DNA of 28,590 nucleotides, from the IMG/VR virus record IMGVR_UViG_3300017742_002692, positions 1-28,590 of that record. One strand, written 5' to 3'. Origin of the DNA: a virus. The notes beneath the pieces were generated by a model. It was not told the origin of the DNA. It saw only the letters and a list, made by a program, of their open reading frames with translations, and made no database searches. The position numbers and the translations under genes are program-made. The stretch's first letter is position 1, and each line of letters begins with the position of its first letter. Positions 15,669 through 22,578 of this stretch are shown piece after piece.

Positions 15669-16245
15669 ACAACTAAACTTTCCAAAATTTAGTAATGTTT
15701 CGAGTACATATCAAAGATTGTTAGATGAAAATACTATAAATTGGCCCAAAGCATTTAGACAAATATGTATTAACACTGTGCCTGAACACCCAGATAACAT
15801 ACATTATGGATGTGGAAGTTTACATTATGATTGGGAAAATAGTAATATAATTAAAGACGACAATGGCAAAATATTAAAATATGATGTGCCAAAGTTTGAT
15901 ACGCCCAAACAAGAAAATGACTTTACACAACTTAATAGTCAGTTCAAAGGGTGTGTGTTTGAAGAAATATATTACAAAATTACAGAAAAATATAATGTTG
16001 GTAGAGTACGATTAATGGAAAGTTTGCCAAAAACTTGCTTAACTTGGCATAGTGATAATAGTCCTCGTTTACATTTTCCTATTAAAACGCAAGATGGTTG
16101 TTTTATGGTTATAGAGGATAATGTTAAACACTTGCCTTTAAATACATGGTGGTATACAGATACTACACGTATGCATACAGCGTTTAATAGTAGTACTGAA
16201 AGCAGAATACACCTAGTAGCAGTACTACTAGGTGAAAAATCTTAA
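15652..16245 (+). CDS. Fe(II)/2-oxoglutarate dioxygenase-like protein, last gene of the operon
   Basis: The 197-residue protein has WHSDNSPRLHFPI (132-144) with H133-x-D135, then H175 (RMHTAFN) and R185 ten residues later. This is the facial triad and 2-oxoglutarate-binding arginine of the aspartyl/asparaginyl hydroxylase-like and related dioxygenases. These oxygenases hydroxylate peptide side chains or small molecules using O2 and 2-oxoglutarate. TTG at 15652 is the likely start: an AAGGA site lies about 12 bases upstream, it overlaps the previous gene by 17 bases, and no ATG occurs before residue 122. The stop overlaps the convergent - strand gene by 4 bases. A 10 bp hairpin lies in its last codons. 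Confidence 0.75.
   Translation: MNDIFRQLNFPKFSNVSSTYQRLLDENTINWPKAFRQICINTVPEHPDNIHYGCGSLHYDWENSNIIKDDNGKILKYDVPKFDTPKQENDFTQLNSQFKGCVFEEIYYKITEKYNVGRVRLMESLPKTCLTWHSDNSPRLHFPIKTQDGCFMVIEDNVKHLPLNTWWYTDTTRMHTAFNSSTESRIHLVAVLLGEKS
16210..16234. terminator. 10 bp hairpin at the convergence of the two gene blocks
   Basis: CACCTAGTAG (16210-16219) and CTACTAGGTG (16225-16234) pair perfectly around a five-base loop, in the final codons of the dioxygenase gene and just past the stop of the opposing gene. Neither strand has a U-tract directly after the stem: AAAAATC follows on the + strand and TATTCTG on the - strand. It is therefore not a canonical intrinsic terminator. It may still pause polymerase or protect 3' ends. 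Confidence 0.4.
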
Positions 16246-16553
16246 ACAGTTTCTGATGCTTCAGTAACAGTCCAACCAGCAGATTCTAAAGCCGTTTTAC
16301 CTGCATCAGCAACACTGGCAATAGCCGCCTTGTGTGTATTAAATGCATCTTCGTCCCATGTTCTCACAAATGTTAAAACTTGAGTATCGACATCAAAGTC
16401 GGCTGTATTAGTAAATTCTGCAGCTGTTCTGCTGTTATTAAGGGCTGTAGTTACACTTTCGTCAACTAATGCCCTAACGCCTGCAACTGCCTCATCGTAG
16501 TCTGCATATGTTCCGTCTGCTTTTGTTAGTGTAACAGTTTGTCTAGTAGCCAT
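16242..16553 (-). CDS. Small unknown protein with strong translation signals
   Basis: The 103-residue product is rich in A, T, D and V, has no cysteine or membrane segment, and looks soluble and acidic. I do not recognise a family. It is preceded by a near-perfect ribosome binding site (AAGGAGATAG, spacing about 4) and by tandem T4-late-like boxes overlapping the thyA stop. It is thus probably made in quantity late in infection, as small virion or virion-assembly proteins are. It is the last gene of the - strand block, overlapping the convergent dioxygenase stop by 4 bases. Its C-terminal half, about 67-103, is predicted helical then a short strand. Confidence 0.75.
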   Translation of the reverse strand: MATRQTVTLTKADGTYADYDEAVAGVRALVDESVTTALNNSRTAAEFTNTADFDVDTQVLTFVRTWDEDAFNTHKAAIASVADAGKTALESAGWTVTEASETV

Positions 16554-16581
16554 TACTATCTCCTTAATACGTTGTTATATT

Positions 16582-16589
16582 TATTTATC
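16582..16589 (-). promoter_or_regulatory. T4-late-promoter-like box
   Basis: On the - strand this reads GATAAATA, seven of eight matches to the T4 late consensus TATAAATA. A second seven-of-eight match (AATAAATA) overlaps it at 16578-16585. It touches the thyA stop codon and lies about 28 bases before the ATG at 16553. AT-rich sequence makes chance matches common, so the call depends on its position before a gene with strong translation signals. Confidence 0.4.
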
Positions 16590-17422
16590 TATATTGCCAT
16601 TGGTGCTTTAATGGTTGGCATTGGATTGTAGTTAATTAATTTGTAATCACTAGGTGTTGTATCAAGTAATTCACTGATACTATTAAATGTAGGCATTAAT
16701 AAGTGTGGTAATTTTTGTGGAGTACGCTTTACTTGCTCATGTACTTGCAAAAAATGATTACGATAGATATGACAATCGCCACCAGTCCACACAAACTCTC
16801 CTACTTTTAATTCGCATATCTGTGCAAGCATGTGTGTTAACAAACTATAACTTGCAATGTTAAAAGGCACGCCCAAGAACATGTCTGCGCTTCTCTGATA
16901 CAGCTGACAGCTTAAGGCTCCATTAATAACCCTAAACTGACTCATAGTATGACAAGGAGGCAGTGTCATAGCATCTAGCTCTCCTACATTCCATGCATTT
17001 AAAATAATACGTCTGCTATCAGGTTCATTTTTAATTTGATCTATAACAACTTGTAATTGATCTACGCCTCCAAAATCACGCCACTGTTTACCATATACAG
17101 GCCCTAGTTCTCCGTCTGTGTAACCTAGTGCTTTGCCTTGGTTTTCTGCATTAGCAGTCCATATTGTTTTCTTGCTAAGGTCTCTTGTACCGTGTGTAAT
17201 TTCTGCAAGTCTACGTTCGTCAGTACTGCCTTCCAAAAACCACAGTAATTCTCCCACAACTGATTTCCATGTAAGTTTTTTAGTTGTGACAGCCGGAAAG
17301 CCTTCTAGAAGATTAAACCGCATCTGGTGCCCGAAGATACTACGTGTACCAACGCCAGTGCGGTCTTCTACTTCTTGTCCGTGATTTAAAATTAAATTAA
17401 GTGCATCAAGATACTGCTTCAT
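16589..17422 (-). CDS. thyA: Thymidylate synthase (ThyA type)
   Basis: The 277-residue protein covers a full ThyA. It has RTGVGTRSIFG (21-31) near the N-terminus, the catalytic cysteine C157 in LPPCHTM, RSADMFLGVPFNIASY, which binds dUMP, and HIYRNH near 220. It methylates dUMP to dTMP using methylenetetrahydrofolate, supplying thymidine for phage DNA. The 5' end overlaps the DHFR gene by 17 bases, the same gene order as frd-td in T4. Unlike T4 td, no intron interrupts it. The C-terminus ends PMAI-like, close to the conserved xAV/I end. It works with the DHFR upstream, which recycles the dihydrofolate it makes. Confidence 0.97.
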   Translation of the reverse strand: MKQYLDALNLILNHGQEVEDRTGVGTRSIFGHQMRFNLLEGFPAVTTKKLTWKSVVGELLWFLEGSTDERRLAEITHGTRDLSKKTIWTANAENQGKALGYTDGELGPVYGKQWRDFGGVDQLQVVIDQIKNEPDSRRIILNAWNVGELDAMTLPPCHTMSQFRVINGALSCQLYQRSADMFLGVPFNIASYSLLTHMLAQICELKVGEFVWTGGDCHIYRNHFLQVHEQVKRTPQKLPHLLMPTFNSISELLDTTPSDYKLINYNPMPTIKAPMAI

Positions 17423-17891
17423 CCTTTATCCATTTCTCAATAGTAAGTTCGCGATCATTTTGTACTTCTTGTAATACAAAATTACCTGTAATTAATTCTT
17501 CTGGTAAAAATGTATCGCATTTCCAATTACCTTCAATTCTACTCAAATATAATTCGTCTATACTTTTTATATAATTTTCAACTAAAATTGCACCACCAAT
17601 AATCCATTTTTCTTCATTATAATTATCAAGTATTGTTGGTAATTTTTCTAATGTTGTGGTGTAATTAGGTCCTTCATCTATACTTCCATTTGAAGTAATA
17701 ACAATGTTTATTCTACCTGGTAGAGGTTTAGGCATACCCTCTGCCTCCCAAGTACGTCTGCCCATGATAACAATATGTCCAAATGTTTGTTGCTTAAACC
17801 ATTTAAGGTCTGCTGAGTTTTTAGGCCAAGGTAAAGTACCATTTCTGCCTATTCCCCATTGTTCATCACAAGCTAAAATAGCTTTGATCAT
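17406..17891 (-). CDS. folA: Dihydrofolate reductase
   Basis: The 161-residue protein has the whole DHFR layout. ILACDEQWGIGRNGTLPW (4-21) is the Met20-loop region, with D27-type acidic residue supplied just after. IVIMGRRTWE (about 40-50) binds NADPH, PLPGRINIVITS (about 56-67) follows, and IIGGA (about 98-102) is the second NADPH glycine pair. It reduces dihydrofolate to tetrahydrofolate with NADPH, balancing the folate used by the overlapping thyA. Length matches bacterial DHFR (about 160). It overlaps the upstream small gene by 4 bases (ATGA). It corresponds to frd of T4. Confidence 0.95.
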   Translation of the reverse strand: MIKAILACDEQWGIGRNGTLPWPKNSADLKWFKQQTFGHIVIMGRRTWEAEGMPKPLPGRINIVITSNGSIDEGPNYTTTLEKLPTILDNYNEEKWIIGGAILVENYIKSIDELYLSRIEGNWKCDTFLPEELITGNFVLQEVQNDRELTIEKWIKDEAVS

Positions 17892-18184
17892 GATTTTTCA
17901 TCTTCATCTTTGTTTAATAGATTAGTAACTTTTTCAGTAACGTCAAGCTCTATGCCTTCATAGTCAAGTTCAATACTCATATCAACTAGTTGATTTGCTA
18001 TGTGCATACTCATAAGCAATTCTTCTACACTACTAGCTTTTTGTACTTCGTCTTGTTCTATTATATAAAGAGAGCCATCATCCAGTGTAAGTTTTAGACG
18101 TTTAATGAAGTGAACGGGAATTGTATCCACATCCACTTCATTAATTATTTTGCTAAAACTGCGGTCACGTTTTGAAATGGCCAT
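17888..18184 (-). CDS. Small acidic unknown protein
   Basis: The 98-residue protein has a basic N-terminus (AISKRDRSFSK) and an acidic C-terminus (DEDEKS). The middle predicts strands (FIKRLKLTLDDGSLYII) then helices. No cysteine and no membrane segment. I do not recognise a family; similar small proteins are familiar from marine T4-like phages (recollection, not a search). It starts 4 bases downstream of the preceding gene and overlaps the DHFR start as ATGA, so it is cotranslated with nucleotide-metabolism genes without necessarily sharing their role. Confidence 0.75.
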   Translation of the reverse strand: MAISKRDRSFSKIINEVDVDTIPVHFIKRLKLTLDDGSLYIIEQDEVQKASSVEELLMSMHIANQLVDMSIELDYEGIELDVTEKVTNLLNKDEDEKS

Positions 18185-18188
18185 GTCT

Positions 18189-18833
18189 TTACATAGCTAC
18201 CTTTGCTTTCTTAGTGCTAGTTCTTTTAGCACGAGTCTTGGGCTTTAAACTAGGATCTAGTTCGTATGCTTCTGTTTTTAAACGTTCAGCCTCCTGCAGG
18301 AAGGTTTCAGCTTGCTGTAAACGCTGTTGAGCGATTGCAGAATCATCAAGTATACCAGATTCAGTTTCCTTGACAGGTGGAGCAGTTTGTGCTGATGTAC
18401 TAGTGCGTGGTGCACCATCTGTATCATCAACCATTACATTTTCAATCTCTTGTTGAGATGCTCCGCTTTCCTGTAATGTTAAGATTCGATTCATCTTATC
18501 CAAACGCAACTCATTATTGCTATCAGGTGTTAGCATAATGTTGTTGGTTGGGTATTTACGAAGTCTATTAGATCCGTGTAACCAATTAAGTGCTACTGTA
18601 CCATCTGATAGACGTTCTCGTGTTAATACCTCATACAAATTACCTGTTGATTGTGCTGGTCCGCCTTCTACAATTCGCATCATATCCTGATGCACAAGAT
18701 CTGGTAATGAATCAGTTTCCATAACTAAACAGTTATCTGCTTCCATTACACTACCATCTTGATTGTAGATTTCGCGAAATACAACTATACAACGGCGACC
18801 TGTATTAATTACGTGTCCTACGTGTTTTAGCAT
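18189..18833 (-). CDS. Conserved-looking phage protein with helical, basic C-terminus
   Basis: The 214-residue protein has a beta-rich N-terminal domain (about 1-110) that opens with LKHVGHVINTGRRCIVVF. A low-complexity linker follows (about 135-160, rich in T, S, A). A coiled-coil-like helix comes next (AQQRLQQAETFLQEAERLK, about 169-187), and the tail is Lys/Arg rich (TRAKRTSTKKAKVAM). The N-terminal domain resembles an uncharacterised protein I associate with marine T4-like phages, but I cannot name it. The basic tail suggests nucleic acid contact. A strong AAAGGAGAAAT ribosome binding site precedes the ATG, and the gene follows the 88-residue gene by 18 bases. Confidence 0.75.
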   Translation of the reverse strand: MLKHVGHVINTGRRCIVVFREIYNQDGSVMEADNCLVMETDSLPDLVHQDMMRIVEGGPAQSTGNLYEVLTRERLSDGTVALNWLHGSNRLRKYPTNNIMLTPDSNNELRLDKMNRILTLQESGASQQEIENVMVDDTDGAPRTSTSAQTAPPVKETESGILDDSAIAQQRLQQAETFLQEAERLKTEAYELDPSLKPKTRAKRTSTKKAKVAM

Positions 18834-18851
18834 AATATTTCTCCTTTTGCC

Positions 18852-19118
18852 TTAAGCGGCAGGTGCTTCTTCTGCTGGTGCAGATTCTGCTGGTGCAGCT
18901 TCTTCAGATGCTTTTTGTTGCTCACCTACGTGCTTAACAAAACCTGCAACTTTATCAAAAACTTCACCAACCTGCTTGGCTTCAGCTGCTTTAAATGCAC
19001 CACGTTGTACTGCAAGATCAATTACATTGGCTACTGCCGCTAGATCATTTACAGTTAGGTTAGGTGCTTGACCTTCTGTTGCCGCATCTGCGGCTGGTTG
19101 AGTATTTTCTTCGCTCAT
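18852..19118 (-). CDS. Small Ala/Glu-rich protein with a 15-base tandem repeat
   Basis: The 88-residue protein has disordered ends (A, E, P and Q rich) around a helical centre with LTVNDLAAVANVIDLAVQRG (25-44), a segment I associate with small conserved proteins of marine T4-like phages; function unknown. The C-terminal tail repeats AESAP/AEEAP units, encoded by two identical 14-base copies in a 15-base tandem duplication (18870-18898). A strong AGGAGAATTAA site and a T4-late-like box precede it, pointing to late, abundant expression. No membrane segment or cysteine. Confidence 0.75.
   Translation of the reverse strand: MSEENTQPAADAATEGQAPNLTVNDLAAVANVIDLAVQRGAFKAAEAKQVGEVFDKVAGFVKHVGEQQKASEEAAPAESAPAEEAPAA
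18870..18898. repeat. Two-copy 15-base tandem repeat within a coding region
   Basis: TTCTGCTGGTGCAG occurs at 18870-18883 and again at 18885-18898, one base apart, so the unit is 15 bases and keeps the frame. It encodes repeated Ala-Glu-Ser-Ala-Pro-like residues in the disordered tail of the 88-residue protein. Such in-frame repeats can expand or contract by slippage. Confidence 0.8.
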
Positions 19119-19149
19119 TTTAATTCTCCTATTTTAAGAATGTGTATTT

Positions 19150-19434
19150 TTATTTATCATTAACAGGTGCTTTAATTTTGTACTCATGTAATATTTGCTC
19201 AAAATCTAATAAATCTCTTGCATCATAAAACCAAAATTGTAACACCTTGTTACCTAGTATCTTAATATAATACATATCGTGTGTATTATCAAGACCTATC
19301 TCATCAAAACTGGGGGTTTTTCTATCCCCGAAGTCAACAGTAACACGATTACGCATCATCTTTTCTACTGTTTCAGTTCGGGCTAACAACTCAATATCGT
19401 TGTCGCCTAAATTTTTATTACTATACCAATACAT
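19150..19434 (-). CDS. Small unknown protein downstream of the VWA gene
   Basis: The 94-residue protein has an aromatic N-terminus (MYWYSNKNLG) and a strand-rich C-terminal half with VLQFWFYDARDLLDFEQIL. The latter loosely resembles the F-x-x-E-E-D tails of three other small proteins on this strand. No cysteine or signal. I do not recognise a family. Its ATG overlaps the stop of the VWA/metallopeptidase gene by one base (TAATG), so it is coupled to it and may take part in the same process. Confidence 0.75.
   Translation of the reverse strand: MYWYSNKNLGDNDIELLARTETVEKMMRNRVTVDFGDRKTPSFDEIGLDNTHDMYYIKILGNKVLQFWFYDARDLLDFEQILHEYKIKAPVNDK
19151..19158 (-). promoter_or_regulatory. T4-late-promoter-like box
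   Basis: The - strand reads GATAAATA, seven of eight matches to TATAAATA. It overlaps the stop codon (19150-19152) of the 94-residue gene and lies about 33 bases before the ATG of the 88-residue gene. The box at 16582-16589 has the same octamer and the same overlap with an upstream stop, which raises the likelihood of both. AT-rich chance matches remain possible. Confidence 0.4.
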
Positions 19435-20681
19435 TATGCTGCTCTTGCCATTTTTTGTGTTTCATAATCATATTGAACCGTTGTTCCAAATGGTGCTTCG
19501 ATGTCTCTACCACCATATTTACTATGGATAAGAAACATAGTATCACAGTAATCTGGATCTCCCCAACTTCCCCAAGGCATACCATCTGTAAACATGATAA
19601 ACTGATTGGGTTCAATACCTTCTTGTTCCATAAAACTCCAGTTTACAACAAAGTCAGTACCACCTCCGCCAATAATTTCATATTCACGGATGTCACGACC
19701 GTCGTCATGTGTAAACTCATCATAACCATATACTTTAGTATCAAACTGCCAAATACGGATACGATACTCTGCAAACTGTTCCATAATACCTGCAACTTCA
19801 CTTACAAAGTCAGTTACCATTGTGTTGCTGATACTACCACTTGTATCAATTGCAAGGCAAATATCAATCTGCTGGTCTCTATCCATACCTGGAAGTACTG
19901 CACCTGTGTGCCAGCTCTTACGGTTAGGACGAGTAAAAGTAAAATCGTTCTTAATGTTACTTTCAATGTCTGCACGTATATACTGACGCCAGTCCATTTT
20001 AGGCTCTGTCAGTTGGTTAATCATACGTTGTATTTCTGCGGGTACATTACCTGCACCGGCTTGCTGAGCGGCTTGCATCATAGCTTCTTTGAGCTCGTCT
20101 TGCAACTTCTTACGCTCTTCACTACTTAATGGCTGTGGCTTTCCGCCTTTACTGTTTTTGTTTTTACCGTCTTTACCATCTCCATCTGCTTCGTCTCCGT
20201 TGCCTTCCATGTCCAAGTGTACATCTAATGTATCTTGATACTGTACATTGTTTTGCAACAAATCATCATATGTATCTTCAGTAGTCCAATCTGCATATTT
20301 TGGATCAAGTAAAATTTTAACTTTATTAATAACTGTACCAATTCGTTCACGTTTTAAGATCCAGTTAATAACAAAGTCGCCTGCCATATTCCATAGTTTA
20401 GGATTACGGTCTTCTCGACGCATAAAGTGTTCAAACATACAATGTCCAAGTTCATGACCTACAAGGAATACAACTTCATCTGAATCAAGCATATTAACAA
20501 ATGCACTGTTATAGAAAAAGTTACGACCATCAACTGCGGCAGTAGGACACCATTCATCTGCTTGTACTAGTTTTAAACGTAGTGCAAGTTGTCCAAAAAA
20601 CGGATGTCGCATAAGCATACGTACACGAGCTTGTACTAGCTTGTCATGTGCAGTCTTATCAAATTGTATTACCGCTGTCAT
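19434..20681 (-). CDS. Metallopeptidase-like/VWA-domain protein, partner of the MoxR-like ATPase
   Basis: The 415-residue protein has two halves. The N-terminal half carries HELGH (76-80), the zinc-binding HExxH of metallopeptidases. A low-complexity Asp/Gly/Lys linker (about 158-185) follows. The C-terminal half has DTSGS (279-283), the metal-ion-dependent adhesion site of von Willebrand A domains, and a later FTDGMPWG. This two-part layout is known from putative metallopeptidase/VWA proteins encoded beside MoxR AAA+ ATPases, thought to act as chaperones or in metal insertion. Here the ATPase lies 700 bases upstream on the same strand. A GAGGAAG ribosome binding site and its own promoter (20710-20738) precede it. 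Function in phage infection is unknown. No signal peptide, so cytoplasmic. Confidence 0.85.
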   Translation of the reverse strand: MTAVIQFDKTAHDKLVQARVRMLMRHPFFGQLALRLKLVQADEWCPTAAVDGRNFFYNSAFVNMLDSDEVVFLVGHELGHCMFEHFMRREDRNPKLWNMAGDFVINWILKRERIGTVINKVKILLDPKYADWTTEDTYDDLLQNNVQYQDTLDVHLDMEGNGDEADGDGKDGKNKNSKGGKPQPLSSEERKKLQDELKEAMMQAAQQAGAGNVPAEIQRMINQLTEPKMDWRQYIRADIESNIKNDFTFTRPNRKSWHTGAVLPGMDRDQQIDICLAIDTSGSISNTMVTDFVSEVAGIMEQFAEYRIRIWQFDTKVYGYDEFTHDDGRDIREYEIIGGGGTDFVVNWSFMEQEGIEPNQFIMFTDGMPWGSWGDPDYCDTMFLIHSKYGGRDIEAPFGTTVQYDYETQKMARAA

Positions 20682-20709
20682 TTCACACTTCCTCTTTAAT
20701 TACTATACC

Positions 20710-20738
20710 ATGATACGATATAATCATACCAATGTCAA
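20710..20738 (-). promoter_or_regulatory. Sigma70-type promoter of the VWA/metallopeptidase gene
   Basis: On the - strand TTGACA (20738-20733), a 17-base spacer and TATCAT (20715-20710) precede the gene starting at 20681. The TGA inside the -35 box is also the stop codon of the upstream 119-residue gene (20735-20737). Confidence 0.8.
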
Positions 20739-21094
20739 GCATTATTATATAATAATTTAAAAAGAATATAATCTTCTTCCTCAAAAAATACTATAAAGCG
20801 TTTAGTTTCTATGTCGTTCCATTCTGGCATTCCTTCAGGACCGTTCCAGTCCCAATTAGTTGTGCGAATATCATATAGCAACGGGGGACATTCTTGCTCT
20901 TTTAATATTTTTTGTGCTTTTGAAATACTTTTTATTGGACATTTATAATCTAAATTCCAACTTTCTTTAAACCTACGTATATCCGCAGGTCCTGGATTAG
21001 CCATACCACAATGTTCTATACACAATTGAGTAGTATATAATCTATTGTTAATGCGTTTACGCATATCGCTTGGAATGTTAATTAGTGATGTCAT
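20735..21094 (-). CDS. Small unknown protein with F-x-x-E-E-D tail
   Basis: The 119-residue protein ends with FIVFFEEEDYILFKLLYN, matching the tails of the neighbouring 91-residue and the 114-residue (23000) proteins (F-x-x-E-E-D-x-x-h-F-x-L). It has two cysteines near LCIEHCGM (about 24-31) and one in QECPPLLYD. The middle has W-rich TTNWDWNGPEGMPEW. I do not recognise a family. It overlaps the upstream gene by 17 bases, and its TGA stop doubles as part of the -35 box of the promoter for the VWA gene. Confidence 0.75.
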   Translation of the reverse strand: MTSLINIPSDMRKRINNRLYTTQLCIEHCGMANPGPADIRRFKESWNLDYKCPIKSISKAQKILKEQECPPLLYDIRTTNWDWNGPEGMPEWNDIETKRFIVFFEEEDYILFKLLYNNA

Positions 21095-21353
21095 GTGTTA
21101 AATTGAATAATACTAGATCTTCTTCGTTTTCAAAACTTAGATATGCATTACTATCGCGGTTAGAGCCTCTTCTTATAAACCACCAGCCGAATTTTCCAAA
21201 ACAGTTATCAACACACCAGTCTATATAAGTTGCTGATACGCCTTCAGTTCTTAAATCTATATTGTGATTAAATCTTATTTCATAACCACAGTCATCTGGT
21301 ATATTCACTACAAAACTCTTTGAGGTAAATACACCTCGTTCTTCGTAACGCAT
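21078..21353 (-). CDS. Small unknown protein with F-x-x-E-E-D tail
   Basis: The 91-residue protein has a charged N-terminus (MRYEERGVF), a middle with two cysteines in IDWCVDNCFGKFGWWFIRR (about 45-63), and ends with AYLSFENEEDLVLFNLTHD. The last motif matches the next gene and the protein at 23000. The FGKFGWWFIRRG segment resembles a beta hairpin. No clear ribosome binding site is visible before the ATG at 21353; the terminator-like hairpin after moxR (21370-21393) lies in this leader, about 16 bases upstream. Function unknown. Confidence 0.7.
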   Translation of the reverse strand: MRYEERGVFTSKSFVVNIPDDCGYEIRFNHNIDLRTEGVSATYIDWCVDNCFGKFGWWFIRRGSNRDSNAYLSFENEEDLVLFNLTHDITN

Positions 21354-21369
21354 AATAATACTTATGCTG

Positions 21370-21393
21370 AAAGGGTCGCTAATACGACCCTTT
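21370..21393 (-). terminator. 9 bp GC-containing hairpin after the MoxR-like gene
   Basis: AAAGGGTCG (21370-21378) pairs perfectly with CGACCCTTT (21385-21393) around a six-base loop. It lies about 18 bases past the stop of the MoxR-like gene. Read on the - strand, the stem ends in UUU and is followed by CAGC, so the U-tract is short and supplied mainly by the stem. On the + strand the stem is followed by TTAATCTTTTTT, a better tail. A terminator or attenuator for the - strand is the likely role. Confidence 0.55.
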
Positions 21394-21410
21394 TAATCTT
21401 TTTTGCCTTT

Positions 21411-22520
21411 TTAGGCTTCTTTAATAAGATGTCCGTAGTTTTTCATAAACTCGGGCCAGTTGCTCATTTTACGCAAGTTAGCCGTTACACCGTACTGTAC
21501 AAATACAAGACGTGTAGCCATTATGATCATCTCTGGATCGAAGTTCTTCATCATAAAGCCCAATACATTATCAAGCATGTTATCAAAGTCTGCTTTTTCA
21601 AGATCACGACCAATTTGCTCATATTGTGCTTTAAGCTCGTATGCCATGCTAGTGCTTAGTGAGTACATTGCACTGATCTCTTTTGTTTTAAGATCCTTTA
21701 CCTCACCTTTAAGGATAAGTGTAGGGTTAGGCAACTTACTAGCAACCTGGCGGTGTGCTTTAAACTTGAGTGCAAGTCCTTCTCCAACTGCACCTGCAAC
21801 CATATCAGTAACTTCTTCGTCACTAAAGTCATCTACATCTTCAAGTATCTCACTAACAAAACTCCAAGTACGTGGCGTACCAAACGAACGATCGTTGCTA
21901 GCAGGATCAAAGTTATAAAGATCGCCTTTAGCAAAAGTCAAGTAACCAACAACATCAGGATTCTGATTGTTGTCTGTTGCCCAAATACTCCAAGTAGGAA
22001 AGTCTACACGTACTTCGTAGTGTACAAAACGGTTAGCAAGCGGCTTAGGCATACGGTATGTAACACCCTTGTCAGTCTCACGGTTACCTGCGGCAATAAT
22101 CACAACATTGTCTGGCAGTTTGTATGTACCAACTTTTCGGTTAAGGATAAGCTGATATGCGGCAGCCTGTACTGCAGGCGCTCCACCATTAAGCTCGTCC
22201 AAGAACAAAAAGATAGTATCATACTGTGCGGCAAGCTCTTCATTTGGAAGCTCTGTGGGCGGTGCCCATTGCATTGTATTTTCTACGGAATTATAATGAG
22301 GAATACCTTTAATGTCTGTTGGATCCCAAAGCGACAAACGTACATCAATAAGCAAACTGTTTGCATAACTGTTACAAACTTGTGAAACAAGATCACTTTT
22401 ACCAATACCTGGTGGTCCCCAAATCATTACAGGACGCTTTGTTTTAGCATGGTGCTTAATATACTTACGTGCTTCTGTAAGTGTTACAGTACGTGCTTGT
22501 GTTTCTTGAGCTAGTGCCAT
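21411..22520 (-). CDS. MoxR-like AAA+ ATPase
   Basis: The 369-residue protein has Walker A GPPGIGKSDL (35-44, with K41), Walker B FLFLDELNG (104-112, D108 and E109) and a sensor strand IIAAGNRETD. The insertion before the second helical part and the R-N-R-F-V-H segment (LANRFVHYEV) fit the MoxR clade. MoxR ATPases work with VWA-domain proteins to remodel or activate targets. Here the partner is the metallopeptidase/VWA protein at 19434-20681. The ATG at 22520 follows an AGAGGAAAG site, and the promoter at 22550-22578. It should act in the cytoplasm. The gene is followed by the hairpin at 21370-21393. Confidence 0.9.
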   Translation of the reverse strand: MALAQETQARTVTLTEARKYIKHHAKTKRPVMIWGPPGIGKSDLVSQVCNSYANSLLIDVRLSLWDPTDIKGIPHYNSVENTMQWAPPTELPNEELAAQYDTIFLFLDELNGGAPAVQAAAYQLILNRKVGTYKLPDNVVIIAAGNRETDKGVTYRMPKPLANRFVHYEVRVDFPTWSIWATDNNQNPDVVGYLTFAKGDLYNFDPASNDRSFGTPRTWSFVSEILEDVDDFSDEEVTDMVAGAVGEGLALKFKAHRQVASKLPNPTLILKGEVKDLKTKEISAMYSLSTSMAYELKAQYEQIGRDLEKADFDNMLDNVLGFMMKNFDPEMIIMATRLVFVQYGVTANLRKMSNWPEFMKNYGHLIKEA

Positions 22521-22549
22521 TTTCTTTCCTCTATCTAAGTTACTCTTAT

Positions 22550-22578
22550 ACTATAAAGTAAAACGCCTTACTTGTCAA
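22550..22578 (-). promoter_or_regulatory. Sigma70-type promoter of the MoxR-like gene
   Basis: On the - strand TTGACA (22578-22573), a 17-base spacer and TATAGT (22555-22550) precede the gene starting at 22520. The -35 box lies in the last sense codons of the 62-residue gene, so the promoter is embedded in the end of the upstream gene. Confidence 0.8.

Noticed and set aside
16589-17422. A group I intron in thymidylate synthase, as in T4 td.
   Set aside because: The 277-residue reading frame is continuous from start to stop with all motifs, so no intron is present.
19455-20129. A 224-codon + strand open frame.
   Set aside because: It lies opposite the metallopeptidase/VWA gene, whose motifs are unmistakable; it is cysteine- and threonine-rich as antisense frames are.
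21753-22385. A 210-codon + strand open frame.
   Set aside because: It lies opposite the MoxR-like ATPase gene and shows no motif or ribosome binding site.
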